Below, one piece after another: positions 8,694 through 17,739 of a stretch of DNA of 64,000 nt (its first letter is position 1; every line of letters begins with the position of its first letter). Source of the stretch: Oxalobacteraceae bacterium OTU3CAMAD1 (GTDB lineage: Bacteria; Pseudomonadota; Gammaproteobacteria; Burkholderiales; Burkholderiaceae_D). The notes under the pieces are model-generated. The model saw only the letters and a program-made list of their open reading frames with translations. It was not told the DNA's origin and searched no databases. Both the position numbers and the translations under genes were made by a program. The stretch lies in NCBI GenBank assembly GCA_024123915.1, contig CP099650.1:6572001-6636000 (forward strand). Direction: 5' to 3'.

Positions 8694-9599
8694 ATGTCCA
8701 TCGATCTGAAACAACTGAGGTACTTCCTGGCCGTCGCCGAGGAAAAGAGCTTTAGCCGCGCGGCCGAACGCCTGCACATCTCGCAGCCGCCACTGAGCCA
8801 GCAGATCATGAAACTGGAGAGCGAGCTCGGTGTCAAACTGTTCGCCCGCACCACCCGCACCTTCGAGCTGACGGTGGCCGGCAAGGCGCTCATGAGCGAA
8901 GCGTCCGAGCTGCTGGCGAAGATGCGCATGACGATCGACACCATCCGCCAGATCGACCGCGGCGAGGTGGGACGCCTGCGGGTGGGCATCGTCGGCTCGG
9001 CGATGTGGGGGCCGATCCCCAGTTTGCTGGAGGAGTTCCAGACCAAGTTCCCGCGCGTGACGTGGACCCTGCACGAGCTGGGGCCGACCTTGCAGTACGA
9101 GGCGCTGCGCGCCAAGCAGGTGGATGTCGGCTTCTGGCGCGAGCCCAAGCTCGACGAGGACGATCTGAAGCAGGACAACCTGCGCCAGGAGCTGTGCTTC
9201 CGCGAGGACGTGTGCGTGGCCATCAACGAGCACCACCCGCTGGCCAAGCAGGAGTCGATCGAGTTGATGGACATCGCCGACGAACCGATGCTGACCCTGG
9301 CGCTCGACAAGTCGTCGTTCCCGCGCTATCTGATCCAGTGCTGCGTGAAGGCCGGCTTCCAGCCGACGATTTTCCAGGAGGCGTCAGAGCCGCAAACCTT
9401 GCTGGCGATGGTCGGCGCGGGCCTTGGCGTGGCGCTGCTGCCCGAGACCACCAGCCGCATCGGCTGGCCGGGCGTGGTGTTCCTGCCAATCCGCAGCAAT
9501 CCGCCGTCGGCCAATTTGTACATCACCTACACCACGCTGGACGACGCGCCGGTAGTGCGGGCGTTCCTGAACATCCTCAATCCTTCGAAGCCAAATTGA
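8694..9599 (+). CDS. LysR-family transcriptional regulator
   Basis: This is a 301-residue LysR protein with an N-terminal winged HTH (LRYFLAVAEEKSFSRAAERL, then ISQPPLSQQIMKLE) and a co-inducer-binding domain from about residue 90 to the end. The start chosen is the ATG at 8694, which gives the usual MxxxLKQLRYF opening; the frame is open farther upstream, but that part overlaps psuG. It lies 37 bp after psuG in the same direction, so it may be co-transcribed. The effector cannot be told from sequence. The domain resembles the BenM/CatM/HcaR type, which often senses aromatic acids, so a link to pseudouridine use is not assured. Confidence 0.88.
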   Translation: MSIDLKQLRYFLAVAEEKSFSRAAERLHISQPPLSQQIMKLESELGVKLFARTTRTFELTVAGKALMSEASELLAKMRMTIDTIRQIDRGEVGRLRVGIVGSAMWGPIPSLLEEFQTKFPRVTWTLHELGPTLQYEALRAKQVDVGFWREPKLDEDDLKQDNLRQELCFREDVCVAINEHHPLAKQESIELMDIADEPMLTLALDKSSFPRYLIQCCVKAGFQPTIFQEASEPQTLLAMVGAGLGVALLPETTSRIGWPGVVFLPIRSNPPSANLYITYTTLDDAPVVRAFLNILNPSKPN

Positions 9600-9607
9600 T
9601 CGGGATC

Positions 9608-9705
9608 CACGTAGGGCGGATTAGGCGGAACGCCGTAATCGGCCATCGACGAGCCGTCGGCGGCGCTTGGCCGATTACGCGCTGCGCGCTAATCCGCCCT
9701 ACGTG
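9608..9705. repeat. Interspersed palindromic repeat, copy 2
   Basis: Full copy: CACGTAGGGCGGATTA at the left end and its inverse at the right end (9690-9705). The left arm has the GGCGGAACGCC loop and the right arm a GCGCAGCGCG-like loop; both inner ends carry GGCCAT or its complement. It sits between two convergent genes, LysR and pcp. Confidence 0.9.
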
Positions 9706-9719
9706 ATTTAGAAGAAAGC

Positions 9720-10370
9720 CTAGTGCGTCACGCCGCCCGCCTCGCGCACATCGACGGTGTGCGCGAGCGTGGTGCGGATGGCGATGCGCAGGCCTTCGAC
9801 CATGTCCTCCAGCTTCATGCTGGCGCAACCCGGATGCCGGGCCGCCTGCTGCGGCAGATACGGTATATGGATAAAACCGGCGCGCATCGTCGTGCCCCAC
9901 TCGCTGGCCTGATGCATCAAACCATAGAACACATGGTTGCAGACAAAGGTGCCGGCGCTTTGCGACACCGACGACGGCAGGCCGGCATCGCGCAGCGCCT
10001 GCACGATCGCCTTGATCGGCAACGTGGAAAAGTAAGCGGCGGGACCGCCGGTGACGATGGGCTGGTCGACGATCTGGCGCATCTGGTTGTCCGCGATGGG
10101 CGCGTCGTCGATGTTGATGGCGATGCGCTCGATCGACAGATCGACGCGGCCGCCGGCCTGGCCGACCGCGATCACGATGCTCGGCTGCAGTTCCTCCACC
10201 GCCTGGTGCATCGCCTTCTTCGCCTGTCCGAACACGCATGGCAACTGGCGCGCATGCACGACAAAATCACCTTCATGCCAGCCCTGCAGGGCGCGTACCG
10301 CTTCCCAGGAAGGGTTGATCGTCTCCTGATTGAAGGGCTCGAAACCCGTCAACAATATGATCTTTTTCAT
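9720..10370 (-). CDS. pcp: Pyrrolidone-carboxylate peptidase
   Basis: This cysteine peptidase removes N-terminal pyroglutamate (5-oxoproline) from peptides. With the start at the ATG 10368-10370 (MKKIILLTGFEPF), the protein is 216 residues, the usual family length. The catalytic triad falls at the canonical positions: Glu81 in SIERIAIN, Cys144 in GTFVCNHVFYG and His168 in AGFIHIPYLP. A start five codons upstream is possible but would add a non-conserved MEFKR. It lies 57 bp downstream of the DUF979/DUF969 genes in the same direction, which suggests that this membrane pair handles the product or its peptides. Confidence 0.95.
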   Translation of the reverse strand: MKKIILLTGFEPFNQETINPSWEAVRALQGWHEGDFVVHARQLPCVFGQAKKAMHQAVEELQPSIVIAVGQAGGRVDLSIERIAINIDDAPIADNQMRQIVDQPIVTGGPAAYFSTLPIKAIVQALRDAGLPSSVSQSAGTFVCNHVFYGLMHQASEWGTTMRAGFIHIPYLPQQAARHPGCASMKLEDMVEGLRIAIRTTLAHTVDVREAGGVTH

Positions 10371-10427
10371 CCGCTTAAACTCCACACTTCACTACCAGAT
10401 CGCTACTCTAACCTAAATGATTGTCGT

Positions 10428-11396
10428 TTACATGTTCAGAAGAAAATACAGTAGTGCAATATTGGCAAGCAAAATCGGCAGTGCCGTCGCCACCTGGATT
10501 TTGACCACGGCGTTCTTGTCGGGCAGCTCCAGCAACGCCGCCGGAACGATGTTGAAGTTGGCCGCCATCGGCGTCATCAAGGTGCCGCAGTAGGCGCTGA
10601 ACATGCCGATGGCCGCCATTACCGCGGGGTTAGCGTGGTACACGCCAACCAGCACCGGGATGCCGACGCCGCCGGCGATCACCGGGAAGGCGGCGAAGCC
10701 GTTGCCCATGATGATGGTAAACAGCGCCATGCCGATGCAGTACACCGCCACCGCCACCAGCTTCACATCCATGTTGATGTACGACGTGACCACATGCGCC
10801 ACGGCCTTGCCCATGCCGGCCTCCGTGAACAACAGCCCGAGCACCGCCAGCATGTGCGGCAGCACCACCGCCCAGCCCAGATGGTCGACCAGCCGGCGCG
10901 ACTCGCGCATCGCCTGCAGCGGCGTGGCCCGCGTCAGCCAGCACGCGGTGGCGACGGCGAACAGCGAACCGCAACCGAGGCTGACCAGGGTCGTGTTCTT
11001 CGGATCGAGCAGGAACAGGCCGTCGAATTTTACGTCCTTCAGCAAGGTCGAACCGATCATCGTCGTGATTGGAATGATCAGCGCCGGGATCAGCAGCTTG
11101 TGGCCAAGCCGCTGTGCGCTGTCGCGGCGTTGCTCGGGCGAGCGTTCGCCGTAGCGTCCCAGCGTGACGCCGCCGAAACCGGCGATCAGCGCCATCACCA
11201 CCATCAGCGCGCCCGCCGCCACCGGCGACAGCCAGTCGCCGGCCAGATACACCACCGCGTACAAGGCCCAGAACAGCGCGCTGGAATAGCGCTTCGGATT
11301 ATGCGGGTCGCGCAGCGCCATCACCGCGATCATCAACAGCATCGCGCCCAGCACCAGATAGAAGAAGTCGAGTTTAATCAGGGAGCCGGAAATCAT
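10428..11396 (-). CDS. DUF979 family membrane protein
   Basis: A 322-residue, very hydrophobic protein with about eight to nine predicted membrane segments, including LDFFYLVLGAMLLMIAVMAL at residues 8-27. Conserved stretches include IIMGNGFAAFPVIAGGVGIP and MFSAYCGTLMTPMAANFN. DUF979 and DUF969 proteins normally occur as a pair and are thought to form one transporter; association with pcp or 5-oxoprolinase genes points to 5-oxoproline or pyroglutamyl peptides as cargo. That assignment is an inference. The ATG overlaps the DUF969 stop by four bases (ATGA), which suggests equal production of both subunits. Confidence 0.85.
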   Translation of the reverse strand: MISGSLIKLDFFYLVLGAMLLMIAVMALRDPHNPKRYSSALFWALYAVVYLAGDWLSPVAAGALMVVMALIAGFGGVTLGRYGERSPEQRRDSAQRLGHKLLIPALIIPITTMIGSTLLKDVKFDGLFLLDPKNTTLVSLGCGSLFAVATACWLTRATPLQAMRESRRLVDHLGWAVVLPHMLAVLGLLFTEAGMGKAVAHVVTSYINMDVKLVAVAVYCIGMALFTIIMGNGFAAFPVIAGGVGIPVLVGVYHANPAVMAAIGMFSAYCGTLMTPMAANFNIVPAALLELPDKNAVVKIQVATALPILLANIALLYFLLNM

Positions 11397-12103
11397 GCCT
11401 GGCCACCCTTCGCGCTGTTCATCATCGCGCGGGCGATGTGGGCGTCGAGCCGGTGCAGCCGCCACGAGTGGATGATGAAGGCCGTCACCGCCGTCGGTAT
11501 GCCCCACATCGCGATATGCAGCGGATCGACCTCGATGCCCTCGCCGCGCAGGATGGTTTGCATCAGCACGATGGCGCCGAAGGCCACGAACACGTCCTCG
11601 CCGAAGAACAGGCCGACGTTGTCGGTGGCGGCGGACATGGCGCGGATGCGGTGGCGCAGCGGGTCGGTCAGCGCCGGATAGCGGTTCTCGGCCGCGCCCT
11701 CGGCCATCGGCGCGATCAGCGGGCGCACCATGTTTGGATGGCCGCCGATGCTGGTCAGGCCGAAGGCGGCGCTGATTTCGCGGATCGCCAGATAAACGAT
11801 CAGCAGGCGCCCGGTGGTGGCCGACTTGATGCGGGCGATGGACGCCTGCGCGTGTTCCTTGAGTCCATAACGTTCCAGCAGACCGATGGCCGCCAGCGGT
11901 AGCAGCAGGATCAGCGGCAGGTTGCGCGTCTTGATGAACGCGGCGCCAAGGACCGCGAGCAGATGTTCGACATCCATCGCTGCGGCGAAGCCGGTGACGG
12001 CGCAGGCGGCGATCACCACCAGCACCGGATGCGCGCGCAGCGCGAAACCGAGAATGATAACGGCCACGCCGAGCAGCGGCCAAAGATTAACTGTCTGATT
12101 CAT
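11393..12103 (-). CDS. DUF969 family membrane protein
   Basis: A 236-residue membrane protein with about five to six predicted helices and the conserved segments IKTRNLPLILLLPLAAIGLL, SIGGHPNMVRPLIAPMAEG and ATDNVGLFFGEDVFVAFGA. The start at 12103 (MNQTVNLWPL) is preceded by AGGGAG at a good distance; a longer frame exists but reads into the upstream terminator. It is the first gene of a three-gene leftward unit, DUF969-DUF979-pcp. Family knowledge supports a two-subunit uptake or exchange system; no substrate has been proven from sequence. Confidence 0.85.
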   Translation of the reverse strand: MNQTVNLWPLLGVAVIILGFALRAHPVLVVIAACAVTGFAAAMDVEHLLAVLGAAFIKTRNLPLILLLPLAAIGLLERYGLKEHAQASIARIKSATTGRLLIVYLAIREISAAFGLTSIGGHPNMVRPLIAPMAEGAAENRYPALTDPLRHRIRAMSAATDNVGLFFGEDVFVAFGAIVLMQTILRGEGIEVDPLHIAMWGIPTAVTAFIIHSWRLHRLDAHIARAMMNSAKGGQA

Positions 12104-12123
12104 TTCAACTCCCTGGATGTAAA

Positions 12124-12155
12124 AATCCCCGCGCACCTTGCGATGCGCGGGGATT
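12124..12155 (-). terminator. Rho-independent terminator after the TonB receptor gene
   Basis: Perfect 12-base arms AATCCCCGCGCA (12124-12135) and TGCGCGGGGATT (12144-12155) enclose an 8-base loop. On the minus strand the stem is followed by a run of T. It lies 17 bp past the stop of the receptor gene at 12172 and just upstream of the DUF969 start, so the DUF969 promoter must overlap it or lie very close. Confidence 0.85.
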
Positions 12156-12171
12156 CTCTCATGGCTTCGAT

Positions 12172-14505
12172 TTAGAAGTTGACTTTAAAGGTCCCGCCCC
12201 AGGTTCGCGGCTCGTTCAACATGCCGGTCAGGTTGTCGAAGTCGATCGCGCCGACGATGACTTGGCGGTCGGTGATGTTGCGGCCGAACGCGGCCACTTC
12301 GTATTTGCCGTTGCCCCACTTGTAGCCGGCGCGCACGCCGCCCTCGGTCAGCTTCTTGGCCTTGTATTCAGGCGCCTGGTACAGGAAGAAGTTGTAGCTG
12401 CTGCGGAAGGCCCAGTCGGTCAGCGCGTAGAACTCGCCGTCGCCGATCGGGGTGCTGTACTTGAGCGTGAAGTTCACCTGCGTCTTCGGCGCGCGCGGCA
12501 GCGGGTTGCCGTCGATGCGCGAGGTGCCGGCGAACGGCCCGGCCGCGTTGGTCGGCGTGCAGCCGCTGGCGCCGGTCGGATTGTTCAGCACGTTGCCGCA
12601 GTACTGGACGTACAGGTTCGGGTCCTTGATCTCGGTGTCGTTGTAGCTGCCGCCGAGGGTCATGCTGAACTCGTCGCTCAGGTTGGCCTGGAAGTCCACT
12701 TCCACGCCCTGGCCGGTCACCTTGTCGGCGTTGATCAGCTGATTCATGTTGACCGAGCCGCTGCCGGCCGTCAGCTGGCGGTCCTTGACGCGGTACTGGA
12801 ACACGCTGGCGCTCAGGCGCGCGCGCTTGTCGAACAGGTCCTGCTTGATACCGGCTTCGTACGACAGCGCTTTTTCGGCGCCGGCGAACGATGGACGGTC
12901 GCCCAGGCCGTTCAGGCGGCCCTGCATCGACGGCGCGCGATAACCGGTGGCGACGCGGGCGAACAGATTGGTCGCCTTGGTCAGCTCATAGGTGCCGCTC
13001 AGATCCCAGCTCACGTTGTGCGAGGTGCTGTCGATGTTGAACGGGCCGGAGACCACCGGCGGTTCCACGCGCGAGGCCGAGAATTCCTTCTTGTCGTTGG
13101 TGTAGCGCACACCGCCGCGCACTTTGAACTTGTCGGACACGGTGTAGTTCAGCGAGCCGAAAGCGGCCCACGATTTCGAATCCTGGAACTGCACCGCGTA
13201 GGCGGCGTTCTGCGGATTGCCCGGCGCGAAGCTGTTGAAGCTGATGCTGTCGATCTGGATCTTCTCGTTGAAGAAGAACAGGCCGCCGATCCATTGCAAC
13301 GGGCCCTTGTAGTTCGACTCGGCGCGGAACTCCTGCGAGAACTGGCGGTGGTTAGGCAGCACGTCTGCCGTCTCGACCGGGAACGGAATGAAGCCGGGGC
13401 CCGAAGGCGGCGCGAACACGGCGCCGTAGCCGCCGTCGACGTCGGCGCGGCTATAGAACTTGAGCTTTTCGTAGCCGGTGATCGAGTGCAGCGTCAGATC
13501 GCCAACGTTGTATTTCAGGCGCATGCTGCCGCCCTTGGTTTCCAGGTCCTGGTTGTTGATGCCGTCGGTCGGATACGAACCGTAGTCGAAGCCGTCGACC
13601 AGCTCGTTCGTGCCCTTCTTGATGATGTTGGCGCGGAACAAGGTGGCGTTGCCGTGGTAGTTGCGTGCATGGACGTTGAACAGCGCGCTGAAGTCCTTGT
13701 TCGGTTGCACCAGCGCCTGCAGGCGGAACGCCTGGTCGCCGTAGCCTTCGAATTCCTGGGTGCCCTTGCCGGCGGTCGGGTTGGTGTTGGTCACGCGGTT
13801 GTCGCGGTGCTGGCTGGTGCCCGAGAAGCGCAGGGCCACGGTGTCGCTGACCGGCATGTTGAACATGCCCTCGACCGTCTTGGCCGAGAAATTGCCGATG
13901 CCCAGCTGCAGATAGCCTTCCTGTTTGAACACCGGCTTGGCGGAGTCGAACTTGATCACGCCGGCCGGCGAGTTACGGCCGAACAGCGTGCCTTGCGGCC
14001 CGCGCAGCACCTCGATCTGGTCGACGTCGAACACCGGGAAGCCCTTGAGCATGGCGTTTTCCATGACGATATCGTCCATCACCAGGCCGACCGGCTGCGA
14101 GGCGTTCAGGTCGAAGTCGGTGTTGCCCAGGCCACGGATATAGAAGCGCGGGAAGGTGCGGCCGTAGTCGGATTCGATGGCGACCGACGGCGAGCGGCCC
14201 GACAGCACGCGGATGTCGCCGGCGCCCGAGGTCAGCACGTCGAGCTTGTCGCCTTTGATGGTGGCGATCGACATCGGCACGTCCTTGATGTTTTCGGCGC
14301 GGCGCTGCGCGGTCACGATCACGGTTTCCAGCTGGCCCTTGGTGGTCGGCGCGGGGGGCGCAGCCGCAGCGTCTTGTCCCTCAGCGGCTGCCGGCTGGGC
14401 GTTGGCGCCAGCTTCGGTGGCCAGGGCCGCGTGCAGCGGGAAGGCGCTCGCCACGGCCAGGGCGATCAACGATCGCACTGCGAAACCACTACTGTTCTTG
14501 CTCAT
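12172..14505 (-). CDS. TonB-dependent outer-membrane receptor
   Basis: This 777-residue protein carries a signal peptide (cleavage near residue 30, ALATEA), a TonB-box-like ETVIVTA at about 60-66, a plug domain with FYIRGLG and VLRGPQGTLFGRNSPAGVI, and a long beta-barrel ending in Phe (TFKVNF). It would take up a ligand too large or too scarce for porins, using TonB energy. There is no FecR/sigma signal extension and no iron gene nearby. Its place between nucleoside catabolism and the nucleoside ABC transporter suggests oligonucleotides or nucleosides, but this is inference. Overall similarity is to the broad CirA/Fiu-type receptor class common in Oxalobacteraceae. Confidence 0.9.
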   Translation of the reverse strand: MSKNSSGFAVRSLIALAVASAFPLHAALATEAGANAQPAAAEGQDAAAAPPAPTTKGQLETVIVTAQRRAENIKDVPMSIATIKGDKLDVLTSGAGDIRVLSGRSPSVAIESDYGRTFPRFYIRGLGNTDFDLNASQPVGLVMDDIVMENAMLKGFPVFDVDQIEVLRGPQGTLFGRNSPAGVIKFDSAKPVFKQEGYLQLGIGNFSAKTVEGMFNMPVSDTVALRFSGTSQHRDNRVTNTNPTAGKGTQEFEGYGDQAFRLQALVQPNKDFSALFNVHARNYHGNATLFRANIIKKGTNELVDGFDYGSYPTDGINNQDLETKGGSMRLKYNVGDLTLHSITGYEKLKFYSRADVDGGYGAVFAPPSGPGFIPFPVETADVLPNHRQFSQEFRAESNYKGPLQWIGGLFFFNEKIQIDSISFNSFAPGNPQNAAYAVQFQDSKSWAAFGSLNYTVSDKFKVRGGVRYTNDKKEFSASRVEPPVVSGPFNIDSTSHNVSWDLSGTYELTKATNLFARVATGYRAPSMQGRLNGLGDRPSFAGAEKALSYEAGIKQDLFDKRARLSASVFQYRVKDRQLTAGSGSVNMNQLINADKVTGQGVEVDFQANLSDEFSMTLGGSYNDTEIKDPNLYVQYCGNVLNNPTGASGCTPTNAAGPFAGTSRIDGNPLPRAPKTQVNFTLKYSTPIGDGEFYALTDWAFRSSYNFFLYQAPEYKAKKLTEGGVRAGYKWGNGKYEVAAFGRNITDRQVIVGAIDFDNLTGMLNEPRTWGGTFKVNF

Positions 14506-15097
14506 AAATGCTGCTCCCGGTTGTATTAGTTTGGATGGTATTTGTAGTTATCCCAATTATCGTAGCATGGAAAAAAATGACATAAACCCACTTTTTCCAT
14601 GGTTGGATTCATATCTATTTTATATAAATGACTAAATAAAATCGAATTTTTCGTACATATGAAGCCTGATGCATAGTGACGGATTGCCTAAAAAATAGCC
14701 GCTCCCAGAGCGGAAAGGCGTTTAACTTGCACCTGGGAAGCTGCTTTGCGAATGGCGGGTGATCACCGGACGGGTTCGCCAGGCCGGCGGCGCGCCCCTT
14801 ATCCAAACGGCAGGAAGTTTTTCCAATAGGACAAAAAGCAACAATATAAAAATATTTAATTTGGCGCCGACTGTTGCGGCAGTGCGACATGGGCGGCCGG
14901 GAGCGCCGGCGAGGCGACGCGACGGCGGATTGACAACCGCTGTCATTTAAACAAGCTTTCGCCGAGCCACGACGGCCAAGGCCGGCCAAGTCAGAGGTAA
15001 AGCTCTAAAAATCAGGGGTTTGCCGCCATAAAACGGCGCCGGATTATATGTTTCGTCCAATAAAAATATACAATATCGATCTTCCAGGAGCCTATTC
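14506..15097. promoter_or_regulatory. 592-bp divergent intergenic region
   Basis: I see no convincing gene here. CATGGAAAAA (14566-14575) and TTTTTCCATG (14592-14601) form a 10-bp inverted repeat 61-96 bp upstream of the receptor start, a candidate operator. At 14699-14713 a CCGCTC-CCA-GAGCGG hairpin is followed on the minus strand by six T, which looks like a terminator with no known minus-strand gene before it. AGGAG at 15086-15090 is the ribosome site of the BMP gene. The AT-rich stretch 15050-15080 probably holds its promoter. Confidence 0.55.
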
Positions 15098-16093
15098 ATG
15101 AAACTTTCACAACTTAGTTTGACGGTTGCAGCCATCTGTATCGCTGCCAGCGCGTCCGCGGCGGATCCAAAACTGGCCATCGTGTATGACGCGGGCGGCA
15201 AGTTCGACAAATCGTTCAACCAGTCCGCTTTTGAAGGCGCCTCGCGCTTTAAGAAGGAAACCAACATCAATTTCACCGAGGTGCAAGCCTCCAGCGACAC
15301 CCAGGCCGAACAAGTGCTGCGCGGCCTGGCGCGCAAGAACATGGACCTGATCGCGTCGATCGGCTTCGCCCAGCAGTCGGCGGTGCAGAAGGTCGCCAAG
15401 GAATTCCCGAAAGTGCGTTTCGTGCTGATCGACGGTGTGGCGCAAGGCGCCAACATCAACTCGATCACCTTCAAGGAAGAAGAAGGCTCGTACCTGGTCG
15501 GCGTGGCCGCCGCGATGGCGTCCAAATCCAAAAAGCTCGGCTTCATCGGCGGCGTCGACATCCCGCTGATCCGCACCTTCGCCTGCGGCTACACGCAGGG
15601 CGCGAAGGCGGTCGACAAAAAGGTCGAGGTCACCTCCAACATGGTCGGCACCACCGCCGACTCGTGGAACAATCCGGCCAAGGGCGGTGAGCTGGCCCGT
15701 TCGCAGTTCGACCGCGGCGTCGATGTGGTGTTCGCGGTGGCCGGCGGTTCGGGCCTGGGCACGCTGCAGACGGCCAAGGAAAAAGGCAAGCTGGCCATCG
15801 GCGTCGACTCCAACCAGAACCACTTGTATCCGGGTGCGATCCTGACCTCGATGGTCAAGCGCGTCGACAACGCCGTCTACGACTCGTTCATGCAGGTCAA
15901 GGCCGGCACCTGGAAGGCCGGCGTCAGCGCCAAGGGCATCAAGGAAGGCGGCGTCGATTGGGCGCTGGACGCCAACAACCGCAAGCTGATCACGCCGGAG
16001 ATCGAGAAGCGCGTGCTGGGCGCGCGCAAGGACATCATCGACGGCAAGGTCAAGGTCTTCGATATCCGCTCGGGCGCGGCCTGCCCCGTCTGA
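15098..16093 (+). CDS. BMP-family nucleoside-binding protein of an ABC transporter
   Basis: This 331-residue periplasmic binding protein has a clear signal peptide (cleavage ASA-ADPK near residue 22) and no lipobox. It contains the family segments IVYDAGGKFDKSFNQSAFEG, VRFVLIDGVA, FIGGVDIPLIRTFACGYTQG and FAVAGGSGLGTLQTAKEKG. BMP (PnrA/Med-like) proteins with this partner set bind purine nucleosides. It is the first of four genes that make a whole importer; the ATPase follows after 116 bp with a stable hairpin between, a common way to give more binding protein than membrane parts. Confidence 0.92.
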   Translation: MKLSQLSLTVAAICIAASASAADPKLAIVYDAGGKFDKSFNQSAFEGASRFKKETNINFTEVQASSDTQAEQVLRGLARKNMDLIASIGFAQQSAVQKVAKEFPKVRFVLIDGVAQGANINSITFKEEEGSYLVGVAAAMASKSKKLGFIGGVDIPLIRTFACGYTQGAKAVDKKVEVTSNMVGTTADSWNNPAKGGELARSQFDRGVDVVFAVAGGSGLGTLQTAKEKGKLAIGVDSNQNHLYPGAILTSMVKRVDNAVYDSFMQVKAGTWKAGVSAKGIKEGGVDWALDANNRKLITPEIEKRVLGARKDIIDGKVKVFDIRSGAACPV

Positions 16094-16112
16094 TACCAGT
16101 TTGAACACGAGC

Positions 16113-16142
16113 GCGCCGCCGGGGTTGTCCCCCGTGCGGCGC
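16113..16142 (+). terminator. Strong intercistronic hairpin after the binding-protein gene
   Basis: Arms GCGCCGCCGGGG (16113-16124) and CCCCG-T-GCGGCGC (16130-16142) pair with one bulged base around a TTGTC loop. Only a short T-run follows. It may reduce read-through into the ATPase gene or protect the upstream message from 3' decay. Confidence 0.6.
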
Positions 16143-16209
16143 GTTTAACGTTTTAAGCGTTTACCGTTTTACGCATTACAGTTTATTTAACCGAACCGAA
16201 AACGACCCT

Positions 16210-17739
16210 ATGCAGCCAGCAGTAGAATTTCGCGGCATCTCCAAGCATTTCGGAGCTGTCAAGGCGAACACGGACGTCAGCTTCGCCATCGCCAAGGGAT
16301 CGATCCACGGCCTGGTGGGCGAGAACGGCGCCGGCAAATCGACCCTGATGAGTATCCTGTACGGCTACTACCGCGCCGACGGCGGGGAGATTTTGCTCGA
16401 CGGCCAGGCGCGCCGCATCCACAACAGCCAGGAGGCGATCGCCCTCGGCATCGGCATGGTGCACCAGCACTTCATGCTGGTCGAGAACATGACGGTGCTC
16501 GACAACGTCATGCTGGGCAGCGAGGGCGGTTTCAAGCTTCAATCCAAGCGCGCCGCCGTCGAGGCCAAGCTGCGCGAGATCTGTGCGCGCTACCAGCTCG
16601 ACGTCGATCCGCTGGCCACCATCCACGACCTGTCGGTGGGCGCGCAGCAGCGCGTCGAGATCCTCAAGCAGATCTACCGCAGCGCCAACATCCTGATCCT
16701 CGACGAGCCGACCGCCGTGCTGACGGCGCAGGAGACCGCGTCGCTGTTCGAGATCCTGCGCCTGTTCAAGGAACAGGGCAAAACCATCATCCTGATCACC
16801 CACAAGCTGCAGGAAATCCTCGACATCACCGACACCGTCACCGTGATGCGCGGCGGCCGCGTGATCGGCGCCGTGCCGACCGCCGGCACCACCAAGGAAG
16901 CCCTGGCCAACATGATGGTCGGCCGTCCGATCGAGAACAACCTGCCGCGCGCGCCGTACAACCCGGGAGCGCCGGTGCTGCGCGTCGAGAACCTGCAACT
17001 CAGCGACGACCAGCAGGTCAAGCTGCTGGCCGATATCGGCTTCACCCTGCGCGCCGGCGAGATCGTGGCGATTGCCGGCGTCTCCGGCAACGGCCAGAGC
17101 GAATTGATGGAGATCCTGTCGGGCATGCGCCTGCCGACCTCCGGCAAGCTCGAATTCCTCGGCAAGGACCTGCCTTACGCCGGCCGCTCCGACCCGGACG
17201 GCCTGCCGCGCACCTTCCGCGAACTGGGCATCGCCCACGTGCCGGAGGACCGCCTGCGCGACGGCGTCGTCAAGGCCTTCTCGGTCATGCACAACACCAT
17301 CCTCGGTTACCAGGACAAGCTGAAAAACAAATGGGGCCTGCTCAACTTCAAGGCCATCGCGGCGCGCTGCGACGCGCTGATGAAAAGCTTCGACGTCCGT
17401 CCCGACAACCACGACCTGCGTATCGGCCTGCTCTCCGGCGGCAACCAGCAGAAAGTGGTGATCGCGCGCGAAGTGCTGGCGCAGCCCAAGCTGATGCTGG
17501 TGGGCCAGCCCACGCGCGGCGTCGACATCGGCACCATCGAGAGCATCCACAAACAGCTGCTGGCCCTGCGCGACTCCGGCGTGGCGATCCTGCTGGTGTC
17601 GGTGGAGCTGGAAGAGGTGCGCGCGCTGGCGGACCGCATCCTCGTCATGTGCGGCGGCCGCATCACCGGCGAACTGAAAATTGAAGAATTCGACACGACC
17701 CGTATCGGCTTGCTGATGGGCGGAATGCACAAATCATGA
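16210..17739 (+). CDS. Nucleoside ABC transporter ATP-binding protein (two NBDs)
   Basis: The 509-residue protein has two nucleotide-binding domains in tandem. The first has Walker A GENGAGKST at 37-45, a variant signature LSVGAQQR, and Walker B ILILDEPTAVLT. The second has a degenerate Walker A (GVSGNGQSE) and LLSGGNQQKVVIARE followed by LMLVGQPTRGVDIG, where Gln replaces the usual Asp-Glu motif residue. This is the usual arrangement of sugar/nucleoside (RbsA/NupA-like) transporters. It is preceded by the binding-protein gene and overlaps the first permease by four bases. It energises import at the inner face of the membrane. Confidence 0.93.
   Translation: MQPAVEFRGISKHFGAVKANTDVSFAIAKGSIHGLVGENGAGKSTLMSILYGYYRADGGEILLDGQARRIHNSQEAIALGIGMVHQHFMLVENMTVLDNVMLGSEGGFKLQSKRAAVEAKLREICARYQLDVDPLATIHDLSVGAQQRVEILKQIYRSANILILDEPTAVLTAQETASLFEILRLFKEQGKTIILITHKLQEILDITDTVTVMRGGRVIGAVPTAGTTKEALANMMVGRPIENNLPRAPYNPGAPVLRVENLQLSDDQQVKLLADIGFTLRAGEIVAIAGVSGNGQSELMEILSGMRLPTSGKLEFLGKDLPYAGRSDPDGLPRTFRELGIAHVPEDRLRDGVVKAFSVMHNTILGYQDKLKNKWGLLNFKAIAARCDALMKSFDVRPDNHDLRIGLLSGGNQQKVVIAREVLAQPKLMLVGQPTRGVDIGTIESIHKQLLALRDSGVAILLVSVELEEVRALADRILVMCGGRITGELKIEEFDTTRIGLLMGGMHKS

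Noticed and set aside
14615..14989. Possible 124-residue protein on the minus strand in the intergenic region
   Set aside because: No recognisable family, mixed hydrophilic composition, poor start context, and it runs through the terminator-like hairpin at 14699-14713.
14714..15097. Purine or other riboswitch upstream of the nucleoside importer
   Set aside because: I looked for the paired conserved loops of purine, 2'-deoxyguanosine and PreQ1 aptamers near the start and found none; only short GC hairpins occur.
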